DNA of 29,579 bases, taken from contig JBILCM010000027.1 in the NCBI GenBank assembly GCA_044353165.1, positions 1 to 29,579 of the forward strand, given 5' to 3'. A model generated the notes under the pieces. The model was given only the letters and a program-made list of their open reading frames with translations. It was not told the origin of the DNA and did no database searches. Shown one piece after another: positions 1 to 6,864 of this stretch. The stretch is from JBILCM01 sp044353165. Lineage in GTDB: Bacteria > Bacillota > Bacilli > Paenibacillales > YIM-B00363. Positions within the stretch are counted from its first letter, which is position 1; every line of letters starts with the position of its first letter. Both the position numbers and the translations under genes were made by a program.

Positions 1-1
1 T

Positions 2-766
2 CCTGTGCGATCGATGATCAGTAAAAATATTAAGAATTTGATGTTCGCAGGTCGGAATTTATCTGCAACCCATATCGCTTTCTCAAGCACTCGTGTGATG
101 GCCACGTGCGCAGTGATGGGTGAAGGATTGGGCACGTTCGCCGCACAGGCCGTGAAACATCAAGTGGATCCTTGTGATGCAGTTAAGGATGTGCCTTGGG
201 TCAAAGAAGTACAACAACAATTGCTCCGTCAAGGTGCATTCCTTCCGGGGAGACGGATCGAAGAAAATCTTGCCACGCAAGCTCGTATTACGGCATCGTC
301 AGAACAGTCAGAAGGTCGGGCCGAGAACGTGGTGAACGGATGGACGAGAGCTGTGCACGGTGACAAAGGCGTAAGACCCGATCTCCGAGAGTCAGGAACA
401 CATCGTTGGATGTCGGATCCGGAAGATCGAAACCCTTGGTTACAGCTAACATGGGATGCGCCAGTAGATATTGCTACGCTGATCATCGAATTGGATAGTG
501 GACTTCATCGTTATTTAACGTTATCACACTCAGATAGCATTCAGAAGTCGATGCTTTGGGGGCGTCCGCAACCGGAGTTATTGCAGGAATTTAGAATTAC
601 AGCTGTGAACGATCAAGAAGCAATAGAAATTACACACGTCAAAGGAAATTATCAACGGCACCTGGAGTTTCAAGTTGGATTGAACAATGTCAGGTCGTTG
701 AAGCTGGACGTGATTCATACGAATGGACTAGACCATGCTAGGGTTGTCGAAGTGATTTGTCGTTAA
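2..766 (+). CDS. FAD-dependent oxidoreductase, C-terminal part (5' end outside window)
   Basis: The reading frame enters from the left edge and ends at TAA 764-766, so the N-terminal dinucleotide-binding region is not visible. The first 50 residues carry the block KNLMFAGRNLSATHIAFSST followed by RVMATCAVMGEGLGTFAA, the typical C-terminal FAD-contact segment of the FAD_oxidored (PF12831) family. From about residue 85 onward there is a beta-rich region (NLATQARITASSEQSEGRAE, later DRNPWLQLTWD) that resembles a galactose-binding or discoidin-like domain; this second assignment is weaker. No SD-supported start exists in this frame near the edge. It lies 33 nt upstream of the GH29-like gene, with which it is probably co-transcribed. 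A role in oxidising a sugar or cyclitol in the same pathway is inference from context. Confidence 0.75.
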   Translation, partial: PVRSMISKNIKNLMFAGRNLSATHIAFSSTRVMATCAVMGEGLGTFAAQAVKHQVDPCDAVKDVPWVKEVQQQLLRQGAFLPGRRIEENLATQARITASSEQSEGRAENVVNGWTRAVHGDKGVRPDLRESGTHRWMSDPEDRNPWLQLTWDAPVDIATLIIELDSGLHRYLTLSHSDSIQKSMLWGRPQPELLQEFRITAVNDQEAIEITHVKGNYQRHLEFQVGLNNVRSLKLDVIHTNGLDHARVVEVICR

Positions 767-799
767 GTGTAATTGTGCTCAAGAGAGGGGCTTAAGGGG

Positions 800-1771
800 A
801 TGTTCGAAAGGGCAACATGGTTTCAAGAAGCCAAATGGGGCGTGTTCTGCCATTATCTTGCAGAGGAGCCAAGTGCGAATGTCGCACCCCATATGACTGC
901 GGATGAGTGGAATGCTAGGGTAGACAGTTTTAATGTACAAGGACTCGTTCAACAACTTGTAGACGTGGGAGCCCCCTATTTTTTTATTACGATTGGTCAA
1001 GGATCCGGATTTTATTGTTCGCCGAATCAAACCTATGATTCCATTGTGGGAATGAAGCCAAGCAAATGCTCCAGGCGAGATTTAGTCCAAGAATTAGCGG
1101 ATGCGTTAATCCCTAGAGGGATTAAACTTCTAACTTACTTACCTGCGAATGCTCCAAGATTGGATCATGCAGCAACCGAAAAATTAGGTGGTCACAATGC
1201 CAATAACGAAGTGAAGCAACGCATGGAGAGATTCCAACACAATTGGGAAGCCATTATGCGAGAGTGGTCGCTACGTTGGGGGGACAAGGTCAGCGGATGG
1301 TGGATTGATGGATGTCTCTTTGCAGACGTAATGTATAACCATAGAGAACCGCCTAATTTTCAGAGTTTTGCCGATGCTTTACGCGCTGGGAATCCGAACA
1401 GCCTAGTTGCCCTTAGCGGTGGAGCCAAACTGCCCGTGAGACCGCTAACTTCTGTGAACGACTACACGGCAGGTGAATTGTATGCCTACTTACAGGTGAA
1501 TGCGCCCATCTATTTTGATAAATATGGCTTAAAACTGAATGGGACAGTCGATGGTGCATTACTTCATATACTCACGTATTTGGGTGGGTTTTGGGGTGTG
1601 GGAGAACCTCGCTTTCCGGTTGAACTCCCGATAGGATACACGAAACACATTAACGCTTGTGGCGGTGTTGTCACTTGGGATGTACCCATTATGCACAATG
1701 GTCTCATTCCAGAGGCGTTCATTGCCCAATTATCCGAAATTTCTAAAGCTGTAGGCACATCACCTGCATAG
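800..1771 (+). CDS. GH29-like (alpha-L-fucosidase-related) glycoside hydrolase, copy A
   Basis: Encodes 323 residues with no signal peptide, so cytoplasmic. The start ATG at 800 has a good SD (GAGAGGGG, 783-790) and aligns with the start of the paralogue at 13384; an upstream TTG at 773 is in frame but unsupported. The N-terminus (WFQEAKWGVFCHYL) matches the GH29 opening block, including the conserved His (His18). The GWWIDG block places a candidate catalytic nucleophile at Asp170. The usual GH29 HHDGF block is replaced by GQGSGFYCSPN (about residues 66-76), and the protein is too short to hold the usual C-terminal beta-sandwich. The family link is therefore reasonable, but the substrate may not be fucose. 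Neighbours are the FAD oxidoreductase upstream and the SBP gene downstream. Confidence 0.75.
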   Translation: MFERATWFQEAKWGVFCHYLAEEPSANVAPHMTADEWNARVDSFNVQGLVQQLVDVGAPYFFITIGQGSGFYCSPNQTYDSIVGMKPSKCSRRDLVQELADALIPRGIKLLTYLPANAPRLDHAATEKLGGHNANNEVKQRMERFQHNWEAIMREWSLRWGDKVSGWWIDGCLFADVMYNHREPPNFQSFADALRAGNPNSLVALSGGAKLPVRPLTSVNDYTAGELYAYLQVNAPIYFDKYGLKLNGTVDGALLHILTYLGGFWGVGEPRFPVELPIGYTKHINACGGVVTWDVPIMHNGLIPEAFIAQLSEISKAVGTSPA

Positions 1772-1804
1772 CCACATGCTAGAAAGTTCCATGTATTTCA
1801 CGAC

Positions 1805-1821
1805 GAGTGTAATTTACACTC
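1805..1821. promoter_or_regulatory. Perfect 17-nt palindrome, candidate operator
   Basis: GAGTGTAA and TTACACTC are exact inverted arms around a single T. The element lies about 100 nt upstream of the SBP start and overlaps the proposed -35 of its promoter. A partly similar stretch (AGTGTAATT) sits at 766-774, just before the copy A GH29-like gene. The regulator is unknown. The AraC protein encoded in the locus is a candidate, but AraC proteins usually bind direct repeats, so a different repressor is equally possible. Confidence 0.45.
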
Positions 1822-1843
1822 AGCGTTGTAAGCGTTTTAATAT
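1814..1843 (+). promoter_or_regulatory. Candidate promoter of the SBP gene
   Basis: TTACAC at 1814-1819 and TAATAT at 1838-1843 are separated by 18 nt, a plausible sigma-A type -35/-10 pair. The palindrome overlaps the -35 and the cre-like site fills the spacer, an arrangement expected for repression. Assigned by eye. Confidence 0.35.
1826..1840 (+). promoter_or_regulatory. Candidate CcpA (cre) site
   Basis: TTGTAAGCGTTTTAA matches the Bacillus cre consensus WTGNAANCGNWNNCW at all fixed positions except one (A in place of the C at position 14). It lies between the proposed -35 and -10 of the SBP promoter, where CcpA binding would block transcription when preferred sugars are present. This fits a gene for uptake of a less favoured carbohydrate. 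Confidence 0.4.
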
Positions 1844-1849
1844 TGCAAC

Positions 1850-1869
1850 TTTCGTTATGAACTACTTGC
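1850..1869 (+). repeat. 20-nt direct repeat, copy 1 (5' leader of SBP-A)
   Basis: This leader segment is identical to 15740-15759. Copy 2 sits immediately left of the deletion junction in the truncated SBP copy, so it marks what used to be the 5' leader of that gene. Confidence 0.8.
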
Positions 1870-1924
1870 AGATCAAGCAGCGTAGTTTTCATAAAAAATC
1901 CAATCCAAAGAGAGGGAATCACGA

Positions 1925-3634
1925 ATGAAAAGAAGCAAGAGTTACATGTTTCTCAGCATCGTCTTATCGATTGCCTTGTTGTTAACCGCTTGTTCTGGGG
2001 CGACAGAAACTGCGGAGCCTGCGCAAGAAGAGTCTGCAGCGCAAGCAGAAGCCACGGAAACGGCCGAAGCGGAACAGAAAGCTGCTGAAGAAGCTGCAGC
2101 TCAAGCACAAGCGGAACTTGATGCAGCCAAGGCTGCCGAAGCGCAAGCGAAAGCAGACGCAGAGAAAGCCGCAGCTGAGAAGGCGGAAGCAGAGAAGCTA
2201 TTAGCTGAAGCGAAGACCGCTGAAGAGAAAGCAGCCGCTGAGAAGTTATTAGCGGAGTCACAAGCAGCCGAGAAAGCCGCCGCACAAGCGGTAGCGAAAG
2301 CAGAAGCGGAGAAAATGGCCGCTGAGAAAGCCGCAGCCGCGAAGGTTGCAGCAGAAGTCGCAGTAAAGGCCGCAGCCGCGAAGGCTGCAGCAGTAGCCGC
2401 AGCAACACAAACTGGTGAATTCAATTCGAAGGAACCCATCACGCTAACCGTTGCCCTTGTAGAACCAAGTCATTTTAGTGCTGATGAATTCGAGCAATAT
2501 TTTGTCCAACCTATGAAAAAGAAATATCCCAATATCACACTGAGGAAAGTCAGTTCGTCACCTGTTGAACTTGAGAAACTCGTGTTGGCGGGTGACATTC
2601 CGGATGTAGTTATTAACTGGTCGGGTCAATTTCAGCAGATAATCAAACTTGGATTGGCATATGACATTACGGAGATGGTGAACAAATACAAATTTGATTT
2701 AAAAACCGTCGACCCCAACATTCAAACATCGATTGTAACAGGCACAACAGGAACAGGATTTGAAGGTTTGATTGGGATTGGAGTTTATGACAACCCCTTC
2801 GCATTGTACTACAATAAAAATTTGTTTGATCGGAGGGGTATTCCATACCCAACGGATAATCTGTATTGGGATGAGGCCATTACGATCGCGAAGCGGATGA
2901 GCTTTACGGAGAATGGGATTAAGTATTACGGATTGGATCCTGATAGTATCGGCCGTGCAGCATTCCAATTGGAATTGCCATTCGCTGATTTTACGAATCA
3001 TAAGGCCGTATTTACAAGTCACTGGAAAGAATCGTATCAATTGTGGCTTGATATACGAAAAGCTTCAGGTTCGGATACAGGCGCTGTTGCAAGGAAAGGA
3101 AATCTGGTGGCAGAATTTATGAAGGGTGAAGTCGCAATGATGGCTTCGGGCACCCACGTTCTTCCCCAACTTGAAACAGCGGAAATGAGCGGGTTACGAT
3201 GGGATGTCGTCAGCTACCCACAAAACAGGAAAAAGCCGGGTTATCAGCAAAGAACCGGAGGAACGGTCGTATCGATCACCAAATTAAGCAAACACAAAGA
3301 TGCTGCCTTCCAACTTATACGTGTCTTGTTATCCCCAGAAGTACAAACGATGATCTCTCGAAATGGAAAGATGGCAGCGTTGAAAGATCGAACAATTCAA
3401 AACCAATACGGTGCGGATGTTAAACAATTGCAAGGGAAGAACGGCGCCGTGTTTACGAAGTTAAAAATGTCGGCTGTCCAACCACAAAATTATCTGATTT
3501 TGAATTGGTCTCCTGTAAGTTCTGCATTAAACAATGCATTGTATGACATGCTTGCTGGTAAAGATATTAATACGGCATTGAGGGAAGCCGATGAGAAAAC
3601 ACAGAAAGTGATCGATGAAGTCAGGCCGAAGTAA
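1925..3634 (+). CDS. Extracellular sugar-binding lipoprotein (ABC transporter SBP) with Ala/Glu/Lys-rich stalk
   Basis: Encodes 569 residues; SD AGAGGGA is 7 nt before the ATG. Residues 1-23 form a lipoprotein signal ending in the lipobox LTAC (Cys23). Residues about 24-160 consist almost only of Ala, Glu, Lys and Gln in short heptad-like repeats, predicting one long helix. The rest is a family 1 solute-binding fold, with GDIPDVVINW, YDNPFALYYNK, GIPYPTDNLYWDEAITIAK and FMKGEVAM-like blocks typical of sugar-binding proteins. Length exceeds the usual 420-460 residues by about the stalk. No permease or ATPase gene is present in the window, so its transport partners must be elsewhere, possibly upstream. 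It has its own candidate promoter and terminator. It is closely related (about 80% by eye over the last 350 residues, without gaps) to the truncated copy at 15740-16846. Confidence 0.88.
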   Translation: MKRSKSYMFLSIVLSIALLLTACSGATETAEPAQEESAAQAEATETAEAEQKAAEEAAAQAQAELDAAKAAEAQAKADAEKAAAEKAEAEKLLAEAKTAEEKAAAEKLLAESQAAEKAAAQAVAKAEAEKMAAEKAAAAKVAAEVAVKAAAAKAAAVAAATQTGEFNSKEPITLTVALVEPSHFSADEFEQYFVQPMKKKYPNITLRKVSSSPVELEKLVLAGDIPDVVINWSGQFQQIIKLGLAYDITEMVNKYKFDLKTVDPNIQTSIVTGTTGTGFEGLIGIGVYDNPFALYYNKNLFDRRGIPYPTDNLYWDEAITIAKRMSFTENGIKYYGLDPDSIGRAAFQLELPFADFTNHKAVFTSHWKESYQLWLDIRKASGSDTGAVARKGNLVAEFMKGEVAMMASGTHVLPQLETAEMSGLRWDVVSYPQNRKKPGYQQRTGGTVVSITKLSKHKDAAFQLIRVLLSPEVQTMISRNGKMAALKDRTIQNQYGADVKQLQGKNGAVFTKLKMSAVQPQNYLILNWSPVSSALNNALYDMLAGKDINTALREADEKTQKVIDEVRPK

Positions 3635-3669
3635 AAATAGCGGGCATATTCATCTTGGTCCGTACGTGA

Positions 3670-3703
3670 TGCTCTGGCAACTTGTTGTCAGGGCATTTCT
3701 TTT
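3670..3703 (+). terminator. Rho-independent terminator after SBP-A
   Basis: An 11-bp stem (3670-3680 with 3685-3695, including two G-T pairs) closes a CTTG loop and is followed by TTTCTTTT. It begins 36 nt after the SBP stop and resembles the terminator after the truncated copy at 16880. Confidence 0.85.
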
Positions 3704-3763
3704 CCATGTATGAAATATGAGGATGTATCATCTATAGAAACCTGAGGAGGATTATCATTAAAT

Positions 3764-5566
3764 ATGAAAAAAATGCTAATCATCACTACCATTCTCACAC
3801 TGTTCGCATGTGTCCAGTCGGGAGCATCAGCAATGTCGGTTTCATCCTTAACCAATGATAATTGGAGTACTTGGACCGAAAAAAAGGGGTTTAGTGTTGA
3901 AGGCAAGTGGGGGTGGAGCTATTCATTGAAAGGCCCATACGACAAATCCCCGGCTACCTTATATAGCGGTGAAGTTGGTGCTACAGCTATCTGGAACCCG
4001 AGACTTGGGTCAAAAACAGATGTTAACATTAAAGTGTATAAGTTGGTTTGGCCTACTGCTGGCGATCCCCGAATGAAATTTGATGTGTATCATAATGGCA
4101 AAGTTTCAACCGTATATGTCGATGCCACAACAGGAGAAAGTGGATGGGTCGATTTAGGGACGTTCGATTTTGGGGGGACCGATGATGATTTGGTGAAACT
4201 AACCAAGATATCTCCGAATACGAACACGAGAGTCAGTGTGATGAAGTTTGAAATGATCAATCCACCCTTTGACAAGGGACTTTTCCAGACTAAATATTTT
4301 GTGAATTCCGATAATAATTTGAATAGTAAAAGGCTCAAGGCCAAAGTCAGTTTTGGTGATATAAAAAATCATTGGGCGAAGACATCTATTGAAAGCATGG
4401 CCACGAAAGAATATGTAAAAGGTATCAACGATCAGAATTTTTATCCGAACGACGCAATGACGAGAGCCCAGTTTGTAACCATCATTGCACGAGCAATGAA
4501 TGTTACAGAAGACAAAGCAATATCGAAATTTAAAGATGTAGGAGAGAACAATTGGTTTACAGGATATATCGGTGCAGCCTACAATGCAGGTTTGCTGAAT
4601 GGGTTTCCAGATGAAGATGGGAAATTTTATCCTGACAGGAACATTACCAGAGAAGAAATGGCACTCATTATTTACAATGCTACTCAGAACGCCAATAAGA
4701 ATATTCAATGGACGAAAGACATGGGAAATCCATATTTGAAATTTATAGATAAGAACACAATCAGTGGTTGGGCGAAGAAAGCCGTCGAAAACGTCGGATT
4801 GCTTGGTATCATGAAAGGGAGTACTGCAACAACATTCAGTCCGCTGAAGCATGCTACAAGAGCAGAGGCGACAGTCATACTGAAAAGATATTTAGAAACC
4901 GTTGTGTGGTCTGGACCTCCTACAACGGCGGAATGGGGTCTCACGTTTCAAGATAATTTTAAAGGTGATTCTTTAGATTGGAACGTTTGGAGCGCTCAGA
5001 ATGCTTATTACAAGCATATTCTTTCAGGAAGATGGAAAGAAAATGCGGTCGTTCAGGATGGATTACTGAAACTCGTTGTAAAAAAAGAGAAACGAGGTGG
5101 AGCGGAATGGACTGCTGCATCCGTGTGGGTCAAACGTGAAGTATTCAGTCAAAAATACGGATACTGGGAAGCGAGATATCGGTATGCTCCGCACACAGGC
5201 TTGAATCAATCGTTCTGGAATATTGAGGGAGGGAAGTTTGAGCTAGATGTGAACGAAGGACATTACCCCAACAAGGTCACAAGTGGTTATCACAAAGGGG
5301 GCAAATATCCCAAGGAGGCGGTTTCTTATGAAACGGAAGTAAACTTGGCGGAGGATTTCCATACGTATGGTATGGAATGGGATGAAGATCACGTAATTTT
5401 CTATTTTGACGGTAAAGAGTATGGTAGATTTAACACGATTGCCGCACATGAAGCAACCGTTCCTTATCTCAGTCTGGCTGTAGTTACTTGGGCAGGCCCC
5501 GTCCTGGATGCCATGTCTGGCTCAAGTATGGATGTAGATTGGGTAAGGATTTATGAAAAAAAATAA
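3764..5566 (+). CDS. Secreted cell-surface GH16 family glycanase with golvesin-like and SLH domains
   Basis: Encodes 600 residues; SD GAGGAGGA at 3744-3751. Residues 1-23 are a Sec signal peptide ending ASA. Residues about 30-165 resemble the golvesin/xanthan-lyase carbohydrate-binding-like domain (GWSYSLKGPYDKSPATLYSG, later GWVDLGTFDFGG). Three SLH domains follow at about 197-244, 256-307 and 327-378, expected to bind pyruvylated wall polymer. Residues about 390-600 are GH16-like: GYWEARYRY, then the catalytic signature ELDVNE, with Glu493 as nucleophile, Asp495 and Glu498 as acid/base in the E-x-D-x-x-E pattern, and a C-terminal MDVDWVRIYE strand. SLH repeats in the middle of a protein are less common than at an end. 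It is probably the endo-acting enzyme that opens the polysaccharide at the cell surface. The exact GH16 specificity cannot be read. Confidence 0.87.
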   Translation: MKKMLIITTILTLFACVQSGASAMSVSSLTNDNWSTWTEKKGFSVEGKWGWSYSLKGPYDKSPATLYSGEVGATAIWNPRLGSKTDVNIKVYKLVWPTAGDPRMKFDVYHNGKVSTVYVDATTGESGWVDLGTFDFGGTDDDLVKLTKISPNTNTRVSVMKFEMINPPFDKGLFQTKYFVNSDNNLNSKRLKAKVSFGDIKNHWAKTSIESMATKEYVKGINDQNFYPNDAMTRAQFVTIIARAMNVTEDKAISKFKDVGENNWFTGYIGAAYNAGLLNGFPDEDGKFYPDRNITREEMALIIYNATQNANKNIQWTKDMGNPYLKFIDKNTISGWAKKAVENVGLLGIMKGSTATTFSPLKHATRAEATVILKRYLETVVWSGPPTTAEWGLTFQDNFKGDSLDWNVWSAQNAYYKHILSGRWKENAVVQDGLLKLVVKKEKRGGAEWTAASVWVKREVFSQKYGYWEARYRYAPHTGLNQSFWNIEGGKFELDVNEGHYPNKVTSGYHKGGKYPKEAVSYETEVNLAEDFHTYGMEWDEDHVIFYFDGKEYGRFNTIAAHEATVPYLSLAVVTWAGPVLDAMSGSSMDVDWVRIYEKK

Positions 5567-5596
5567 AATAGGATAGAATTCCCATCTCAACACCTC

Positions 5597-5636
5597 TATA
5601 ATGACAGTAACGATCATTGAATCATTTTATTGTCAT
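5597..5636 (+). promoter_or_regulatory. Candidate -10 box and inverted repeat before the Gfo/Idh/MocA gene
   Basis: TATAAT at 5597-5602 is a perfect -10, although the -35 region (TAGAAT, 5574-5579) is poor. Immediately downstream, ATGACAGTAA (5601-5610) is an inverted copy, 9 of 10 positions, of TTATTGTCAT (5627-5636). The repeat overlaps the expected transcription start and could be an operator or a leader hairpin. Confidence 0.35.
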
Positions 5637-5656
5637 GATGAAGGAGTGTTGAAGCT

Positions 5657-6673
5657 TTGGAAATCGAAGGAAACCATAAAAAAATTCGCGGAGCTGTCAT
5701 TGGCTACGGCGGGGCGTTCAACATGGGCAAACACCATGGAACCCATATGAATCGCGTAGGCATTGAGTTTGCAGCTGCATGCGATTTGGATCCAGCTCGT
5801 ATGGAACAAGCACGGCAGGAGTTTCCAGGTATTCGCACATTCACAAGCGTAGATGAGCTGCTGGAACAGCCAGACATTGATCTGGTCACCGTGATTACAC
5901 CGCATCATACGCATGCTCCCCTTGCAGAACAAGTGCTGCGCAGTGGGAAGCATTGTATCCTCGAGAAACCGATGTGTATTCACGCGGCCGATGCCGACAA
6001 GTTGGTCTCCCTTGCCCAAGAGAAAGGCTTGATGCTCTCGGTGTTTCATAATCGCAGGTGGGATGGCTGGTATTTGACGGTGAAAGATTTGATCAACAAG
6101 GGCGTATTGGGCGAGATTTTTCATGTTGAGATGTACATGGGTGGTTATCAAGAGCCGAAGGATTGGTGGAGAGATAACAAAGCGATATCTGGCGGAGCGT
6201 TCTATGACTGGGGCGCGCATTACATCGACTATCTGCTCGGCATGATCCCGGGACGCATTCGTTCGGTGCGGGGATTCATCCATAATTTGGTGTGGCATCA
6301 GAAGTCGAATGAAGACCATATCGACAGCATCATTCAATTTGAACAAGGAGCGGTAGCCCAAGTTCAAATCTCATCGATCGCAAGGATTGGGAAAGCCCGA
6401 TTCCGTATTTTGGGTACCAAAGGCGCTGTAGAGGTGCTGAATAAGAAGAAGACATTGCTCTTGTACAGTGACATCGATGGACAGAACGCCCCTACGGAAA
6501 TAGAAATGATGCCGGATCAACATGATCAATATTATGACAATATCGCAGCACACTTGTTGCATGGCGCCGAGTTGGTTGTGAAACCGACAGAAGCGCGCAG
6601 AGTGATTGCGGTGATTGAGACGACAGAGCACTCGGCGAAGGCGGGGAAGGAACTGGCTGTGCCTTATGAGTGA
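5657..6673 (+). CDS. Gfo/Idh/MocA family NAD(P)-dependent oxidoreductase
   Basis: Encodes 338 residues, starting at TTG 5657 with SD AAGGAG (5641-5646). The N-terminal Rossmann fold shows AVIGYGGAFNMG near residues 13-24. The EKP motif (ILEKPMCI, Glu103-Lys104-Pro105) carries the conserved Lys, and GGAFYDWGAHYIDYLLG supplies Asp184 and His188 of the family active site. These enzymes oxidise or reduce sugars, inositols and their acids, and some take part in 3-keto-glycoside routes; the substrate here is unknown. No signal peptide, so cytoplasmic. It sits between the surface GH16 protein and the GH31 pair and ends at a strong terminator, consistent with processing a product of the same glycan. 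Confidence 0.9.
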   Translation: MEIEGNHKKIRGAVIGYGGAFNMGKHHGTHMNRVGIEFAAACDLDPARMEQARQEFPGIRTFTSVDELLEQPDIDLVTVITPHHTHAPLAEQVLRSGKHCILEKPMCIHAADADKLVSLAQEKGLMLSVFHNRRWDGWYLTVKDLINKGVLGEIFHVEMYMGGYQEPKDWWRDNKAISGGAFYDWGAHYIDYLLGMIPGRIRSVRGFIHNLVWHQKSNEDHIDSIIQFEQGAVAQVQISSIARIGKARFRILGTKGAVEVLNKKKTLLLYSDIDGQNAPTEIEMMPDQHDQYYDNIAAHLLHGAELVVKPTEARRVIAVIETTEHSAKAGKELAVPYE

Positions 6674-6700
6674 CCTTATTGAGTAGCAAATGTTCGAATT

Positions 6701-6755
6701 CCCCCATTCTCAAGGTGTTGCACGACTACGGCACCTTCGAATGGGGGTTATTTTA
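6701..6755 (+). terminator. Strong Rho-independent terminator after the Gfo/Idh/MocA gene
   Basis: CCCCCATTC (6701-6709) pairs perfectly with GAATGGGGG (6739-6747), and the inner arms AAGGTG/CACCTT extend the stem. TTATTTTA follows. The 109 nt from here to the GH31 start hold no clear promoter by eye, only a weak TTATCA...TGATAA inverted repeat (about 6794-6817). Confidence 0.9.
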
Positions 6756-6864
6756 TGCAAGGATGCAACATTAACCCATGTATGCGCACGGTGTTATCAT
6801 TCGGAAGCAGGTGATAAATTGATAGAATTAGAAGCAATACAGGATCCAGGAAGGACGTACCAGC

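Noticed and set aside
1953..2442. Long open frames on the minus strand opposite the SBP stalk (Leu/Arg-rich and Ala/Ser-rich)
   Set aside because: They mirror the repetitive Ala/Glu/Lys codons of the stalk, lack ribosome sites and have no family character.
4199..4852. 217-codon minus-strand frame inside the SLH-GH16 gene
   Set aside because: It is a shadow of a well-supported coding region, with no SD and no recognisable protein features.
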